From Diphasiastrum complanatum (lineage: Eukaryota > Streptophyta > Lycopodiopsida > Lycopodiales > Lycopodiaceae), in NCBI GenBank assembly GCA_029204225.1, contig CM055101.1, forward strand, positions 32,429,683 to 32,493,682: 64,000 nucleotides of DNA, written 5' to 3'. Below are positions 1 through 11,241 of this stretch, piece after piece (position 1 is the stretch's first letter; each line of letters opens with the position of its first letter). The notes under the pieces are model-generated. The model did not search any database and had not been told where the DNA came from. It was given only the letters and a program-made list of their open reading frames with translations. Position numbers and translations under genes: made by a program.

Positions 1-1449
1 GAATTACCTGCTAGTAGAAACATAGTTGATTGTAAATGGATTTTCAAAGTCAAGCATCAACAGAAGCAAGGCACGACTAGTAGCCAGAGGTTTTTCCCAG
101 GTATACAATGTTGATTACATTGAGACCTTCAGTCCAGTAGTCGAGCATTCTTCTATTCAACTTTTGCTATCATTTGTCGCTGCAGCAAATTTGGGAATAC
201 ATCAAATGGATGTACAGACAGCATATCTCAATGGAGTTATTGAAGAAGACATTTACATGTTGCAACCCGAAGGTTATATTATCGAGGGTAAGCACAATCA
301 TGTTTGTAAACTCCATAAAGCACTTTATGACTTGAAGCAATCTGCCGAGCATGGTTTCAAAGGATCAATACTTTCCTCATTGATCACGGCTATACAACTA
401 GCAAACTCAAACGTTTATTTCAAAGCAGTGCAGTAGTCTTTTATCATTATCACGTTATACATGGATGATACATTGCTTTTCAGCAACAGTACCAATCTGA
501 TAAAAGAGGAGAAGACAATGCTATCTTCTGAATTCGACATGATCGATCTAGGCGAAGCTCATTTCTGCCTTGGTATACAAATCCATAGAGACAGAAAACA
601 AAAGTTGATCTACATTACACAATAGAGATACATCTACAACATTTTAGTCAGATATAATCTGATCTTGCAATTTAGCTCTCTCACCAATGGAACCAAGACT
701 CAAATTGTCAAAGGACCAGTGTCCCTAAACAATTCATGAGAAGCAGCTGATGCGTGAGTATCCTTACCATTCTATTATAGGATCTCTTATGTACGCTATG
801 ATTTGTACCAGGCCAGACATAGCTTTTGCAATCAGCTCTCTCAGTCAGTTTATGAATAACCCTGGTATAACACATTGAAAGGCTCTTATCATGAGATAAC
901 TTTGAGCTACTATGGACTTTTGCATTTGTTATGGAGCAGTCGACAGCGACAAACTTCAATTTCCTCAGTGGTTACATAGATGCGAGTTGGGCAGGAGATG
1001 TAGACACTCGTAAATCTACTTCCGGATTTACAATCTTCCTCAACAATGGTCCAATTTCCTGGAACAGTCACAAGCAATTTTTGATAGCTCTATCTTCCAC
1101 TGAATCAGAGTATATTGCAGCCTCTCAAGCTACAAAGGAAACGATTTGGTTGAGAAACTTACTCTCAGATATCGGTCTGAATCAACATGCTCCAACGACA
1201 TTATTTTGTGATAATCAAAGTGCCATCGCTTTATCAGCCAACCCTAGATTTCATTCCAGGAGTAAGCACATTGAATTGAAATATCATTTCGTCAAAAGAA
1301 AAGTTCTCAACAAAGAGGTCAGATTGCAGTACTGTAGAACGCAAGATATGACAATAGGTGTTTTTAGAAAAGCATTAAGTTTGGAGTCGCACAGAAGATT
1401 ATGTGTAGAGCTAAGTTTGAAGGTCAAGGCAATCAAGGATTCAGATTAA
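1..1449 (+). pseudogene. Ty1/copia family A pol remnant (RT and RNase H), copy A1
   Basis: This is the 3' part of a Ty1/copia polyprotein; the 5' part lies outside the window. Reverse transcriptase blocks are visible in several frames: ARLVARGFSQ and the METFSPVV-like block near 80-140, DVQTAYLNG near 205-235, LKQS near 335, and the catalytic YMDD near 457-470. RNase H follows from about 931, with DASWAGD, a KSTSGF block, ALSSTESEYIAAS, CDNQSAIAL and SKHIELKYHF. The protein is broken by a frameshift near 50-80, an in-frame TAG at 434-436, more stops around 620-930, and a damaged RNase H end where the usual DIFTK block is lost. It reads straight into a polypurine tract and a 3' LTR. It would have copied element RNA into DNA in cytoplasmic particles. 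It is clearly inactive as sequenced. Confidence 0.92.
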
Positions 1450-1456
1450 GGGGGAG
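1450..1456 (+). other. Polypurine tract of copia A1
   Basis: The purine run GGGGGAG lies directly before the LTR start TGTTGG. This is the expected plus-strand primer site at the end of the internal region of an LTR retrotransposon. The same arrangement occurs before the 3' LTR of the related copy at 33104. Confidence 0.8.
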
Positions 1457-1610
1457 TGTTGGATTATTCTCCTTCTTACCAATTGTCTAGACGATTTAAT
1501 CTTCATCCATTGTTTATCCAGTTCTGCAAATTTTTCCGTGTGTTTACACAGTCTACAGAATTACAAGTATTTTTCACAATCTGCAGAATTACACGGAGTT
1601 TAACGATAGT

Positions 1611-1765
1611 GTTGCATTTTTTGCCTGACAAAAATCTCATGTAGAAATGCAGTGTTGTCTTTTTTGTATTTTTCGCTTGACAGAAATCTCGTGTAAAAAT
1701 GCAGTGTCGCATTTTTTGCCTGTCAGAAATCTTGTGCAAATATGCAGTGTCGCATTTTTTGCTTT
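1611..1765 (+). repeat. Tandem repeat of about 44 bp inside LTR A1
   Basis: About three imperfect copies share GCATTTTTTGCCTGACAG, then AAATCTCGTGTAAAAATGCAGTG-like sequence. They lie in the U3 part of the LTR, upstream of the TATA-like box. Such U3 repeats are often enhancer-like in plant LTRs, but that role is only inferred here. Related wording (GTGTCGCATTTT) recurs in the 83-bp repeats of the LTR at 4000-4876. Confidence 0.75.
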
Positions 1766-2095
1766 TTCCAAAGAGCTTCAAATGTTAAGGAAATGACTCT
1801 GGCAAAGTGTGGGGCAACCCTAAATGAGATTTAAGGGCAAACCCAACAGTGTCTCCTGTGGCTGTTTTAATTCATTTCTACAGAGGTACATTTTTTGTTC
1901 TTTTATGCAGACAGAACGTTTACGGCCAATTTCACCGCTTATCAACAATCAATGACAAGGACCGGATGGATACCAACGGATCACCAGCCAACTAGCGATC
2001 GCAATTGACGACCTAATTTCTTAGTATAAATAGCTGTTCATTTCATACAAATTAATTCATTGAAAATCAGAATTATCAGAAGCATTTGAATAGTT

Positions 2096-2224
<129 letters not shown>

Positions 2225-2461
2225 CGACTAATTATTTGTCCGATAATCTGCAATGCTTAATTGTTTGGCTACGTAATCACTGTAGTACTGACGATTTCAA
2301 AGTTAGTAACTATAAGTTCAAATGTGATTTCTATCACTATTGTCTTGTTTGAAATTGATAGGCGTAGTCATGCATTGGAAAGATGGAGATAGTTTATTCC
2401 GCCATGCACGAAAGTTTTTTTTTGAACTAGACCTATCTTCTGCACATACCACTTTCCGACA

Positions 2462-3783
2462 AGTCTTGTACTAGATTCTGAGCTGACATTTGCTGAATAC
2501 TGTTGTAGTTAAGATGGCCAAGTCTGAAACGTCACAACATATCAGTTGATTTAGAAGTGGTTGTGTGAGGAACTTGACTGTTAGAAGAATAACAATGGCT
2601 GAGTTTGTAAAGATAGCCGCTTCTTCTTCCGTAGGCTAGAACTTTCGGGATTTGTCAAGGATTGTGCAACCTTTTGTATCGAATTCGACCCTCCAACCTG
2701 AATCGGTGATTCTGTTAACTGAGAGCAGATTCTTGGTCAAATTTGGGATGTGGAGAATGATGGACGACAACTTGACTTCACCCTTTTTGAATTCAACCCT
2801 GTCTGTTCCTTCACCTTTGATTGAATGCGATGAGTTGTCTCCAAGTTGTACAACTCGAGAGTGGGTGAACGACTTGTAGTCTTTGAACCAGTCTCAATGG
2901 TGAGTCATGTGTTGAGTTGCTCCGGAGTCTAGATACCAGGAATCAATATCCCGTTGTTCTCTGACTTTGGTCATGAAAGTTGCTTCATCTTCTTCTTCTT
3001 GTTGCTGATTTGAGTGACTGGCTGTAGCACTATGTGCATGTTGTTGGAACTGCTTCTTCTTTTCATTGTTGTACTTCAAAGTTCGGCAGTCCTTGATTTT
3101 GTGACCAGTCCTCTTATAGTATCTGCAGAATAGTTTCTGCACAGGTTGGAATGATGAAGAGCTTGAATTCGATCCTGAACCCATGTTGCTCTTTTTGTTA
3201 GTAGAGCCTGACTTTGTAGATCTCTTGGATCTAAACTTCTGATTTTTTGAATACAAAGCTTGAGGATCCAATCTTGAGCCTGAGGAAGATGCTGATCTTT
3301 TGATCTCCTCTTGTAGGAGCAGCGAGATTACTCTTGATAGAGTGAGGTACTCCTGGGTAGAAATTGCCATTATCCGATTTTTGTAGGCTTCAAGTAGACT
3401 CAATAATAGAGTCATGAGTTCATCAAAATCTTCTATGACTGAGCTAGTTGCAGTCATCTACTCTATGAGATTTTTGAAAGTGTTGAAGTGACTCGAAACA
3501 CTATCTGCTTCAAACATTCTGAGGTTGAAGAATTTCTTCCTCAGATGGAGCTTGGGTGTAACGTCTCTAATGTCGTGGAGAGTTGCTAGGATGTCCCATG
3601 CATCCTTAGCTGTCTAAGCAGCACGTATGTGGCTATGAGTGTCCTTTATGTTGAGGGTAATTATGGAAAATGCTTTGTCATCTCTCAGTCTCCACTTGGT
3701 GATGATGGCTGCATCACCATCTAGTTTGAGTTCTGTGCCATCAACGATGTCCCACAGTTCTTTGGCTAGAAGTATAACCTTCA
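2462..3783 (-). pseudogene. Copia gag-protease remnant, truncated by copia A1
   Basis: Read on the minus strand, this begins with a copia Gag start (a KVDGDNYHL-like block, then AKELWDIVDG) near 3780. It continues through the Gag helical region to a zinc knuckle whose second Cys is Tyr (CRYYKRTGHKIKDC, near 3090-3130). The aspartic protease site LDSGATQHM follows near 2900-2930, then the protease body with LSVNRITDSG near 2690-2720. Stops occur at about 3615 and 3455, and a stop replaces Trp in the NYHSWKF-type block. The sequence ends where the 3' LTR of copia A1 stops, so the integrase and RT parts were probably displaced to the left, beyond the window. Gag would form particles and protease would cut the polyprotein. 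Confidence 0.88.
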
Positions 3784-3987
3784 TCTTGAATTTTCAGAGA
3801 TGGTAGTTATCTCCATCGACTTTGTCAATGAGAGATGAACTGAATGATGGATCCATTCTGGTTGAACGAGATCGTTGATAGAAACAATGACTGTCGGAAT
3901 ACTGTTGGTTGCGCATTTGCTAGAAAGACGTCTTGATAGAAACAAGACTGATAATCCGCAATAAAATTGCAGATTACTGAAATGCTT

Positions 3988-3999
3988 GCTCTGATACCA
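3988..3999 (-). other. Primer binding site (initiator Met tRNA type)
   Basis: On the minus strand, TGGTATCAGAGC follows directly after the LTR end CGACA. This is the classic copia primer site complementary to initiator Met tRNA. It identifies the LTR at 4000-4876 as a 5' LTR. Confidence 0.9.
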
Positions 4000-4876
4000 T
4001 GTCGTAAAATAGTGGTCATGAGCGTAGCAGAGGCTTGGTTGCTCAGAGCGTAGGCGTGTAGGAACAGAAACACAACATTTAGCATCAGAAATATTCAAGT
4101 TGAAGAATTCATACAGTTTGCACAAATAAACGACGCAGTAGTGAGACAAAAATTGCACTCTGATAAAAAATATCAACAGTGAGTACAATGGCTTGAAGTA
4201 ATAACTTCAGCTTGCTGAGCGTGATAACGCTAGCTACAGATAACTTTGATTAAAAGATAATTTCAAAAATTAACACTTACATAACTTGTTTCAGCTAATA
4301 TAGAGATTTTACAAGTGTCAAAAAAATATCTTACAAGCCTTTAAGGCTATTTATGCCAGTCTTTGCATATGTACAAAAGCTGGTAACCGTCAACCGCCTT
4401 TGGGATATTTGTTTGTCCAACTGTTTTAGGGTTACTCATCCATTGGCAAAGTCGGTCGGCAAAAATGCGAAAAAGACGAAAGTGCCTTAAAATGATTTCT
4501 AAGGTATTCTGGCCACTTGGCCAGTGTGTCGTATTTTTTACTATGGAGCGAAAAAGACGAAGGTGCCTTAAAAATGATTTCTAAGGTATTCTGGCCACTT
4601 GGCCAGTGTGTCACTTTTTTTGCTATGGAGCGAAAAAGGAGAAAAAGACGATTGTGCCTTAAAAATAATTTCTAAGGTATTCTGGCCACTTGGCGAGTGT
4701 GTCGCATTTTCGTTATGGAGTGAAAAAGGCGAAGGTGCCTAAAAATGATTTCTAAGTCATAGAAAATCTCAAAGGGAAAAAATGTAAAGGCCTAAAAATA
4801 TGTTGTCGGCCTTCGGTTTTTCAGGATGCTCATTACTTGAACGATTTGTTTAAGGCTGAGCATAAGAAATCTAACA
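4000..4876 (-). mobile_element. 5' LTR of the minus-strand copia element
   Basis: On the minus strand it starts TGTTAGATTTC at 4876 and ends TTACGACA at 4000, followed by the PBS. It contains four tandem copies of a repeat of about 83 bp in its upstream half. A TATA-like stretch is plausible near 4345-4355 (CATAAATAGCC on the minus strand). The 5 bases outside it are CATAG; the matching copy would be off the left edge. Confidence 0.75.
4463..4760. repeat. About 83-88 bp tandem repeat, four copies, in a copia LTR
   Basis: Units start near 4463, 4548, 4629 and 4718. Each has a GCGAAAAAGACGAAGG word, a TTTCTAAGGTATTC word, CTGGCCACTTGGCCAGTG (itself a short palindrome) and GTGTCGCATTTT. The third unit has a small internal duplication and the fourth is truncated. 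The array sits in the U3 half of the LTR. Confidence 0.85.
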
Positions 4877-5103
4877 CATAGATCCAATTTTTTTTTTTTC
4901 CTTCAATCCTATGACGCCGATGGTCCTTAGCAGATATTGATGATCCTTTGACTCCTCTTTTTTGTAAGGTGTCAAGTCAATAGGGATGTCCAAATGAAGA
5001 TGATACAAGTCGTCATTATAAAAAGTACAAAACCAGTGGCAAGCTTGAAATTACTCAGAATATAAATACTACGAAATATTTGAATGCAAATATATTCTTA
5101 CCT
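4877..5103. other. Unassigned flank of the copia LTR
   Basis: Includes a poly-T run at 4890-4900. No gene or recognisable element is seen. Confidence 0.4.
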
Positions 5104-5445
5104 AATGCAAGATAATCCATTTCTGATGAAAGCTTCTGTAATGGTGATCCCTTCCGTATTCAAATATGGATATGGAGCTAATATTTTATTTTCCACCACA
5201 AGATGGCGCTCATATTTTGATTTCAAGAGGGAATACACATTCAAAATCATATTTATAAAATTTTCGCTAAACAAAATGCAAGATAGCCAATTTTGAATGA
5301 GAGCTTATGTAATGGTGATTCTCTCCTTATGCAAATATGGCGATGGCACTCATATTTTGATTTCCACATCAAGATGGCGCTCATATTTTGATTTTAAGTG
5401 AGAATATATATTTAAAATCATATTTGTTAAACTATGGTTAAACAA
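5104..5445. repeat. Tandem duplication of about 180 bp
   Basis: Two diverged copies adjoin, at about 5104-5275 and 5276-5445. Both start with ATGCAAGATA and share TAATGGTGAT, AAGATGGCGCTCATATTTTG and AAAATCATATTT words. The AAGATGGCGC phrase occurs once in unit 1 and twice in related form in unit 2. No coding potential is convincing. Confidence 0.75.
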
Positions 5446-5968
5446 TGACCATAACAACAGTTGGTTTGTGTAGCCATAACTATAGACGAGTTGGTTAAAA
5501 CATTGGGAGTGGTGTAGGCTTTGGGAGTGGTGTGGGAAAACAAATAAACAGTATTGTTTTATTTATTTAGACTTTTTTTTCTCATCCAGTGAGGCATTCC
5601 TTATAGGGTCTTTTTCTAATTTGAAACTCCTCTAATGAATGTTTCTATCTTAATGAGTTGTGGAGGTTTTGCATTTCCTGCTCTGATTCAATTGTGAAAT
5701 TTCCTAATGGTGACAAATCAGTATTAAATGAGGACAACTTTTCATAATGAATTTTATGTGTCATATACTACTGTGAAGTTTTTGCTTGGCAGAATAGCCT
5801 TCAACCTTGCAATGTAAACTACTCCAGCTACAAACTAAAGTTTTAGCCCCTCGAATTATGTTGAAGTGGTTGAAGAATTGATTTTGGACATTGACTGTAG
5901 TCATTGTATTTAAGATGTAAATGCAGAGATCCAAGATGTCCATGAGCATCATGGAGATCCTATAGAAA
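5446..5968. other. Intergenic sequence left of the inverted gypsy LTR
   Basis: AT-rich sequence with no recognised gene. A short duplicated phrase (GGGAGTGGTGTAGGC / GGGAGTGGTGTGGG) lies near 5500-5540. The five bases next to the LTR are AGAAA. Confidence 0.4.
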
Positions 5969-6776
5969 TGTTGCAAGGATTTCTAGTGTGTGCGGTGGCT
6001 AGATCTACTTACAGGTGTAGTATAGGGATGTAGAGATTCGTCCACTTTTTAAGTTTCTACCAAGGTTCAAACAGAAATGCGAAACTAAGAAGTAATGACG
6101 GAAGCACTAAGGCTTACCCAACTAGTGCTCAAAACGGAAATGAAACTATCTAAGGTGACAAAATACAAACCCTTGCTAAGGCTTACCCAACTAGCAAGGT
6201 GTTTAATCTAAATTCTACTTAACACTTAAAGGGTAATAAAATAATATTGCGGGTAATATTAAGCAAATAAGCAATAAAGAACATGCCACAATAAACCGAT
6301 GAAAAGGAGGCAAGAGGAGGCCCGAGCACCTTCCCTCAAGCTATGCACCTTTCCAAAGGGAACACAAATGACATAGAATGATAATTCTCCAAAATAGAGA
6401 GCAAGATAGCTTAATCTCAAAAGTGTTGGTTACAATGCAAATAGCTCTCCTTTTATGGCAAGGAGGGTCTTTCATAAGTGTCTACTAACTTATGGGACTA
6501 ATCTGTTTCTAGCTTTTCAAGAACTTCTAACTTAGGATTTAGAACTTCAAATTTCTTAACTTAGGAAAACTTAAGATAAAATATTTCTAATCTTAAGTTT
6601 CCTAAGTCTAAGTTCTAAATCTAAGTTTAAGCTATTTTATTATTATTTGAACTTCTACTCACATGCCATGGCTTGAAGTTTATTAATAGATACTCATATG
6701 TGGTCTTACAAAACACATGCCATGGAGTTTTATTATTTATTTTTTAATTTCCTCTGTGTTAGCACAGTCGCTAACA
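5969..6776 (-). mobile_element. Gypsy LTR (minus orientation, 808 bp)
   Basis: On the minus strand it begins TGTTAGCGACTGTGC at 6776 and ends CCTTGCAACA at 5969. It is an inverted, near-identical copy of the LTR at 9591-10398, also 808 bp, with about three differences in the first 120 bases. An internal hairpin-forming stretch lies near 6530-6630 (CTTAGGAAAACTTAAG against CTTAAGTTTCCTAAG). A polypurine tract precedes it on the minus strand, so it behaves as a 3' LTR for the pol segment at 7181-9590. Confidence 0.92.
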
Positions 6777-6793
6777 TTATTCCCCTCCTTATT
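6777..6793 (-). other. Polypurine tract of the gypsy pol segment
   Basis: On the minus strand AAGGAGGGGAATAA comes directly before the LTR start. This is the plus-strand primer site and confirms that the pol-to-LTR junction is authentic. Confidence 0.8.
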
Positions 6794-7180
6794 GGATTGG
6801 TGGTCCCACACCAATCGACGCCTTTTCGTCTTGGATCTTTTGTGTTTCTTGGAGGCGAGACTGTTGCTGTCTGGAGTGGTAGATTGTCGTGCTGATGCCC
6901 TCCATCATTTGCCACCATAATTTGTTCAGGAAGGGCATGGGTTTGTAGTAATGGAGCATACCCTGGAGAAAGTTATGGGTTTTTCATAGCTCCACCATAT
7001 CAACGTGCAGGGCGGAAGTGAGTGCAGCGCGATAATCGAGCCTTGTAACGATGATATGGTCGTCTTGCATCCGCAAGGGTTTATTGATGTCAAGGGCGAT
7101 TGGGGGTAACCCTTGATCCCAATAACCTCTGAGTTCTGCTAGAAATGCCACCAGGCCGCAATTATCCGCAAAGTATCTGA
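6794..7180 (-). other. Region between integrase core start and PPT of the gypsy element
   Basis: On the minus strand this stretch follows the start of the integrase core. It is mostly open in one shifted frame (FLAELRGYWDQGLPP... towards ...GISTTIYHSRQQQ), but I do not recognise the protein. The integrase DDE residues after the first Asp are not visible, so a deletion or replacement of the core is likely. Confidence 0.5.
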
Positions 7181-9590
7181 CTTCGTGATCAGGATTGCCA
7201 TGGTGCTTCTGGTAGTAGGTCCGACATAATCAATTTCCCATTTCTGGAAAGCTTGATCAGTGGTTATGAGGTGTAAAGGCATGTAGTCTGTTTTTTGAAA
7301 GCGCAGACATCACAAGCTTTAGTATAATTGTGCGTATCCTTAAAGAGTGTTGGCCACCAAAAACCGGTTAAGAGGATTTTCTTAGTAGTTGTTTCAGAAG
7401 AGAAATGGCCTGCACCAATATCTTCATGAGTGAGGGAAATTATAGAGGGTATTTCTCCTTCAGTAAGACATCGTCGGATAATTCCATCTAATCCTTGCTT
7501 GTAGAGTTGTCCTGCAATTAATGTATAAGGTTTAGTTTTGAGGACCAACGCATGTTGTTCAAGTTTAGAGAAGGAAGGATCCATCTGCCCTAAAGTTAAA
7601 TATTCGGTAATTTCCTTAGCCCGTACAGGTGTAGAGTCAACTTGGAAAAGGATTGCATCTGGTAAATCATCGTTGATGCCTTGATCAGGGGTAGGAAGGT
7701 TAGGGATTCGGGATAGATGGTCTGCTAAAAAATGCCGAACTCCCATACGAACCACAATCCTAATCTCAAATTCTCTCAATAATAGGATCCATCTAGTAAT
7801 ATGGCCGGTGGTGCAGGTCTTGTTGATGAGATACAACAGTGCTTGATAATCAGTAAAGAACGCAAAGACTTTTCCTAGAAGATAATGGCGAAATTTCTGA
7901 ACTGCATATACCATTGCCAAGGCTTCGCGTTTGGTAGTGGTATAATTGACTTCAGCAGGTATCAATTGTTGACTAAGAAAACGAATTGGGTAGTGCTTTT
8001 TGAATTCTCCCGGTTGGGTGAGCACTACTCCAATGGCATACTTGGATGCATCGGTATGCACATGGAATTCTTTAGAATAATCAGGAGCCTGGAGGATGGG
8101 TGCATTGGTAAGGGCTTCTTTGAGGTGATTAAAGATGACGCGTTGTTCATCCGTCCATTTGGGAACTACAACGACTTTGTAGATTAAGCGTGTTTTGTAA
8201 GCGAATAAAAAATAAAGCACCGATAGTAGTTGGCGTGGCCAAAGAAGGAGTAAACTTCACGTATCGTACGCGGTTCCGGTAGATTTTGAATGATAAGGAT
8301 CTTTTCAGGGTCAGTGGCAATGCCATTTCATGAGATAATAAGTCCTAACACAATACCATGGGTTATCCAAATCTGGCATTTTTCAGGATTAAGAGAGATA
8401 CCAAAGCGTTGACATTGGATAAAAAAAATTTCGAGCACAGACAAATGATGTATTTCTTTGACATGTGCTCCTAAATCGTCCAAGTAAACTTCTAAAGTAT
8501 CGTCCATCTGTTGAGAAAAGGCCGCTTGCATAACACGTTGGAAGGTGCTAGGAGCATTGCAGAGACCAAAAGGCATGACTTTCCAGCAGAAGGTTCCCCA
8601 TTCTGTGGCAAAGGCGATTTTGTGTTGATCTTCTTCATCGATTTGGATCATATTATATCCGCTAAAGCCATCTAAGAAGGAGTAAGCCTCATCTCCTACT
8701 AGATTTTCTAAGATAAATTCTCAAAAAGGTAGTGAAAAATGATCACGTTCAGTGATGGCGTTAAGTTTTTTAAAATTGACACAGATCCGGAGTTTTCCAT
8801 TTTTCTTGGGGACGATGACAATTGGGGAGACCCACTCAGTATGCTCAATTTCATAGATGAATCCCACATCTAAGAGGCGTTGTAATTCTTCTTTGATCTT
8901 GGCCTTATAGATGGGATTGCATCTGTATGGACGACTCGCAGTGGGCTTCGCACCCGGTTTAAGTGGGATATGATGCACAGCTACTTGGGGTGAGACGCCT
9001 TTCATGTCTTTATAGATCCAGGCAAAGATATGTCGATATTTTCGTAGGAGCTTTTCAAGCCGTCTTCGTTGTTTGCGATTGAGATGAGCTCCGACGTGGA
9101 CAAGATATTCGTTGGTTTCATTTGGCTCACTCAGGGAAAGGGTTACGGTTTGTGCAGGGCCTTCGTAGGGTGAATTACCAATGGGCTCACGTTGAGCTTG
9201 GGGTAATTTGATTGTGACATCCTCGATCGTATAGTCCTTAAAGTATGCAGGAACAACATGGGCTAGATATTCGAGGGGGGTCTTGCCTTTATCTTGCCGA
9301 GATGGTGTTTTTTCGGGGACTGGTGTAGGGCTAGAGGCAATTTCAAGAACTTTCCGAACAATTGTGAGGTCACCTGGCGGTTGAGTTTGAAGTGGTTTTT
9401 TCATTTTCTCTTTCATAGTATGACCACGTGGTTGAGGTTTCGGTGGTGGAGAGATAATTGGTATGTCATGGAGGATCTCGTCGTCAATTTGAAAGATAGT
9501 CTCCTCCTCAAAGAGATCCCATGGATAGTGTGGGCGTTTGGGATGGTAGAATTTTGAGAACTTAGACTTAGGAAATTTAAGATAAAATAA
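7181..9590 (-). pseudogene. Ty3/gypsy pol remnant: RT, RNase H, integrase N-terminus
   Basis: Minus-strand pol, reading from 9590 leftwards. A linker with a basic NRKQRRRLEKLLRKY helix comes first. RT follows: YRCNPIYKAKIKEELQRLLD, SPIVIVPKKNGKLRICVNF, a stop at about 8720, then DGFSGYNMIQI, MPFGLCNAPSTFQ and the catalytic YLDD near 8474-8490. After a damaged stretch (8220-8330) comes RNase H with HTDASKYAIGVVLTQ, LIPAEVNYTTTKREALAMV and FFTDYQALLYLINK. Then come the integrase zinc finger (HEDIGAGH ... CDVC, 7300-7440) and the first core Asp in KWEIDYVGP near 7220. The rest of the integrase core is not recognisable. Gag and protease of the same family lie on the plus strand at 11242-13916, on the far side of the LTR at 9591. 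The frame is open right up to that LTR. Confidence 0.9.
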
Positions 9591-10398
9591 TGTTAGTGAC
9601 TATGCTAACACAGAGGAAATTAAAAAATAAATAATAAAACTCCATGGCATGTGTTTTGTAAGACCACATATGAGTATCTATCAATAAACTTCAAGCCATG
9701 GCATGTGAGTAGAAGTTCAAATAATAATAAAATAGCTTAAACTTAGATTTAGAACTTAGACTTAGGAAACTTAAGATTAGAAATATTTTATCTTAAGTTT
9801 TCCTAAGTTAAGAAATTTGAAGTTCTAAATCCTAAGTTAGAAGTTCTTGAAAAGCTAGAAACAGATTAGTCCCATAAGTTAGTAGACACTTATGAAAGAC
9901 CCTCCTTGCCATAAAAGGAGAGCTATTTGCATTGTAACCAACACTTTTGAGATTAAGCTATCTTGCTCTCTATTTTGGAGAATTATCATTCTATGTCATT
10001 TGTGTTCCCTTTGGAAAGGTGCATAGCTTGAGGGAAGGTGCTCGGGCCTCCTCTTGCCTCCTTTTCATCGGTTTATTGTGGCATGTTCTTTATTGCTTAT
10101 TTGCTTAATATTACCCGCAATATTATTTTATTACCCTTTAAGTGTTAAGTAGAATTTAGATTAAACACCTTGCTAGTTGGGTAAGCCTTAGCAAGGATTT
10201 GTATTTTGTCACCTTAGATAGTTTCGTTTTTGTTTTGAGCACTAGTTGGGTAAGCCTTAGTGCTTCCGTCATTACTTCTTAGTTTCGCATTTCTGTTTGA
10301 ACCTTGGTAGAAACTTAAAAAGTGGACGAATCTCTACATCCCTATACTACACCTGTAAGTAGATCTAGCCACCGCACACACTAGAAATCCTTGCAACA
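9591..10398 (+). mobile_element. Gypsy 5' LTR (plus orientation, 808 bp)
   Basis: It starts TGTTAGTGACTATGC and ends CCTTGCAACA, followed by a PBS. It is the inverted partner of 5969-6776, of equal length and with few substitutions, so the two are recent copies of one sequence. TATTTTATCTTAAG and CTTAGGAAACTTAAG form an internal hairpin near 9760-9805. A similar word (AACTTAGACTTAGGAAA) occurs just outside the LTR at 9561-9577, inside the pol end, and may mark a homology-driven junction. Confidence 0.93.
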
Positions 10399-10399
10399 T

Positions 10400-10416
10400 T
10401 GGCGCCGTTGCCGCTG
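10400..10416 (+). other. Primer binding site (TGGCGCCGTTGCCGCTG)
   Basis: It lies one base after the LTR end. The TGGCGCCGTTGCCG core is the Asp-tRNA-like primer site used by many plant Ty3/gypsy elements of the Tat/Athila type. It fixes 9591-10398 as a 5' LTR. Confidence 0.85.
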
Positions 10417-11241
10417 TTTAAGTATTTTTCTTCCTAGCTTATTCTCCTTTTTCTTTTGTTTTTTGCTTCCGTGTTGTATGTTTGCTTGTGTGCTTATTTC
10501 TATCTACCAACAAACAACACACGTCGTCTCTCCAGGTCCTACACGAGCTGTGGAGCAACTTCTCAAACCGGGGGGGAAGCAACAAAAGAGCCAACTTGGG
10601 CATTTTCTTCAAAAGAAGTGACCCAAGTGACCTTTTTCACAACTAAAATGTATATCATTATTCGCCAGTCTGTCTACAGCCCTAACAGACCCTGATCTTT
10701 CATTTTATCACCTCCACAAATTTTGACCACAGTCAGATTTTGAGAAAACAGCCTGATATACTGTCAAAGTCCCTTATTTCTCATCAAAAAAATTTTCCTA
10801 GAATTTGCCGACTTCACTGAGGCTAGATCTCATTAAAATCAGTCCTTCAACAGCTCCGCGAATTCTATCTCACATATTTTGCCCGTTTATTATCAGAACA
10901 TCACATTTTTTTTTATATTCCCTATCTACCAGTCAAACCTCTCTGTTAGAATGCGCCATCCAGCCTAAAAATTCGTCCTCACAGAGCACGATTTCCCTGT
11001 ACTATCCGCGAATTCTGAAATGCCAAATTTTTTCTAGAAAATCTAAAAAATCACTATTCTGACATTCAAAAATCTTTTTCAGAATTCACGAGTATTACAG
11101 TTAGATTTATCTGCCTCTCCACAATTTCTTAGTCTGTCTGCGAATTCTATAACAATCAGAAAGACTCGTTTTTGTCCTACACTATCTATTTTGTCATTTT
11201 TGTCATGTACAGTCCTGCCCTGCTCATCTATATTCTGCATC
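10417..11241 (+). other. Untranslated leader of the gypsy element
   Basis: Pyrimidine-rich, ORF-poor sequence between PBS and gag start, including a GGGGGGAAG run near 10571. The repeated phrase GCGAATTCT (near 10858, 11008 and 11140) suggests packaging or structural repeats, but no function can be read from sequence. Confidence 0.6.

Noticed and set aside
4463-4760. CRISPR-like repeat array
   Set aside because: Units of 83-88 bp adjoin without unique spacers and lie in a plant retrotransposon LTR.
5969-10398. Simple autointegration circle as full explanation of the inverted gypsy LTRs
   Set aside because: The pentamers next to the two LTR ends (AATAA and AGAAA) are not the expected shared duplication, so it is kept only as one model.
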